From Methanobrevibacter sp. (GTDB lineage: Archaea > Methanobacteriota > Methanobacteria > Methanobacteriales > Methanobacteriaceae), in NCBI GenBank assembly GCA_031289975.1, contig JAITOM010000260.1:1-19386 (forward strand): 19,386 nucleotides of DNA, written 5' to 3'. This document shows, piece after piece, positions 19,291 to 19,386 of this stretch. A program made the translations under genes and the position numbers. The notes below the pieces were generated by a model. It saw only the letters and a program-made list of their open reading frames with translations. It was not told the origin of the DNA and did no database searches. How positions within the stretch are numbered: position 1 is the first letter of the stretch; each line of letters starts with the position of its first letter.

Positions 19291-19386
19291 TTAAATAATG
19301 AATTCCTGTATGAATTCTCTTGCTAAACTTTCAGTTTGAGTGTATTCATAGAAATAAAGTTCAAAATTTTCTTTTAAAAAATTTAT
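19291..19386 (-). CDS. C-terminal end of an unidentified protein (partial, off right edge)
   Basis: On the minus strand a frame is open from the window edge for 31 codons to TAA (19293-19291). It ends ...FYEYTQTESLAREFIQEFII. Composition (charged, amphipathic, no repeats) is protein-like, and the other frames are broken by stops. Its stop is three bases from the degenerate CRISPR repeat, so no leader fits on this side. A cas or other defence gene is possible by position only; the fragment is too short to identify. Confidence 0.5.
   Translation of the reverse strand: MNFLKENFELYFYEYTQTESLAREFIQEFII

Overview
The window is a very AT-rich archaeal chromosome segment carrying the RNA polymerase / translation-factor supercluster of a methanogen. 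The B subunit is split into rpoB2 and rpoB1, and the order is rpoH-rpoB2-rpoB1-rpoA1-rpoA2-rpl30e-nusA-rps12-rps7-EF-2-EF-1alpha-rps10-tRNA-Ser. Together with the strong GGAGG ribosome-binding sites and the extreme AT content, this fits the Methanobacteriales, most likely Methanobrevibacter or a close relative such as Methanosphaera. The genus is inferred from base composition and gene order, not from a search.

Layout. (1) 1-191: the 3' end of a group II intron, with a textbook 34-nt domain V and a domain VI with a bulged adenosine. The rest lies to the left of the window. (2) 307-660, minus strand: a DUF2283-type small protein. (3) 664-2803: six tRNA genes (Thr-UGU, Thr-CGU, Pro-UGG, Tyr-GUA, Asp-GUC, Lys-UUU) in very AT-rich spacer that also holds diverged dispersed repeats and short tandem duplications. 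(4) 2845-11764: RNA polymerase subunits H, B'', B', A', A'', then ribosomal protein L30e and the archaeal NusA-like KH protein. (5) 12391-18126: S12, S7, EF-2, EF-1alpha and S10, followed by tRNA-Ser(UGA) at 18218-18302. (6) 18303-19287: an AT-rich leader-like region with a small amber-interrupted ORF, then a CRISPR array of ten perfect 29-bp repeats plus one degenerate terminal repeat. (7) 19291-19386, minus strand: the C-terminal end of an unidentified gene running off the right edge.

The genes of regions 4-5 work together. RpoH/B''/B'/A'/A'' form most of the large part of RNA polymerase, NusA is linked to transcription elongation or termination, and the ribosomal proteins, EF-2, EF-1alpha and tRNAs serve translation elongation. 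The core is conventional. The unusual content is in the spacers: the group II intron end, a MITE-like 90-bp inverted-repeat element before rps12 with a half copy near tRNA-Thr, a roughly 105-bp dispersed repeat before rpoA1 with a second copy near tRNA-Thr, many 15-23 bp tandem duplications, and a CRISPR array whose orientation signals disagree. No cas genes are in the window, and I found no clearly new multi-gene system.
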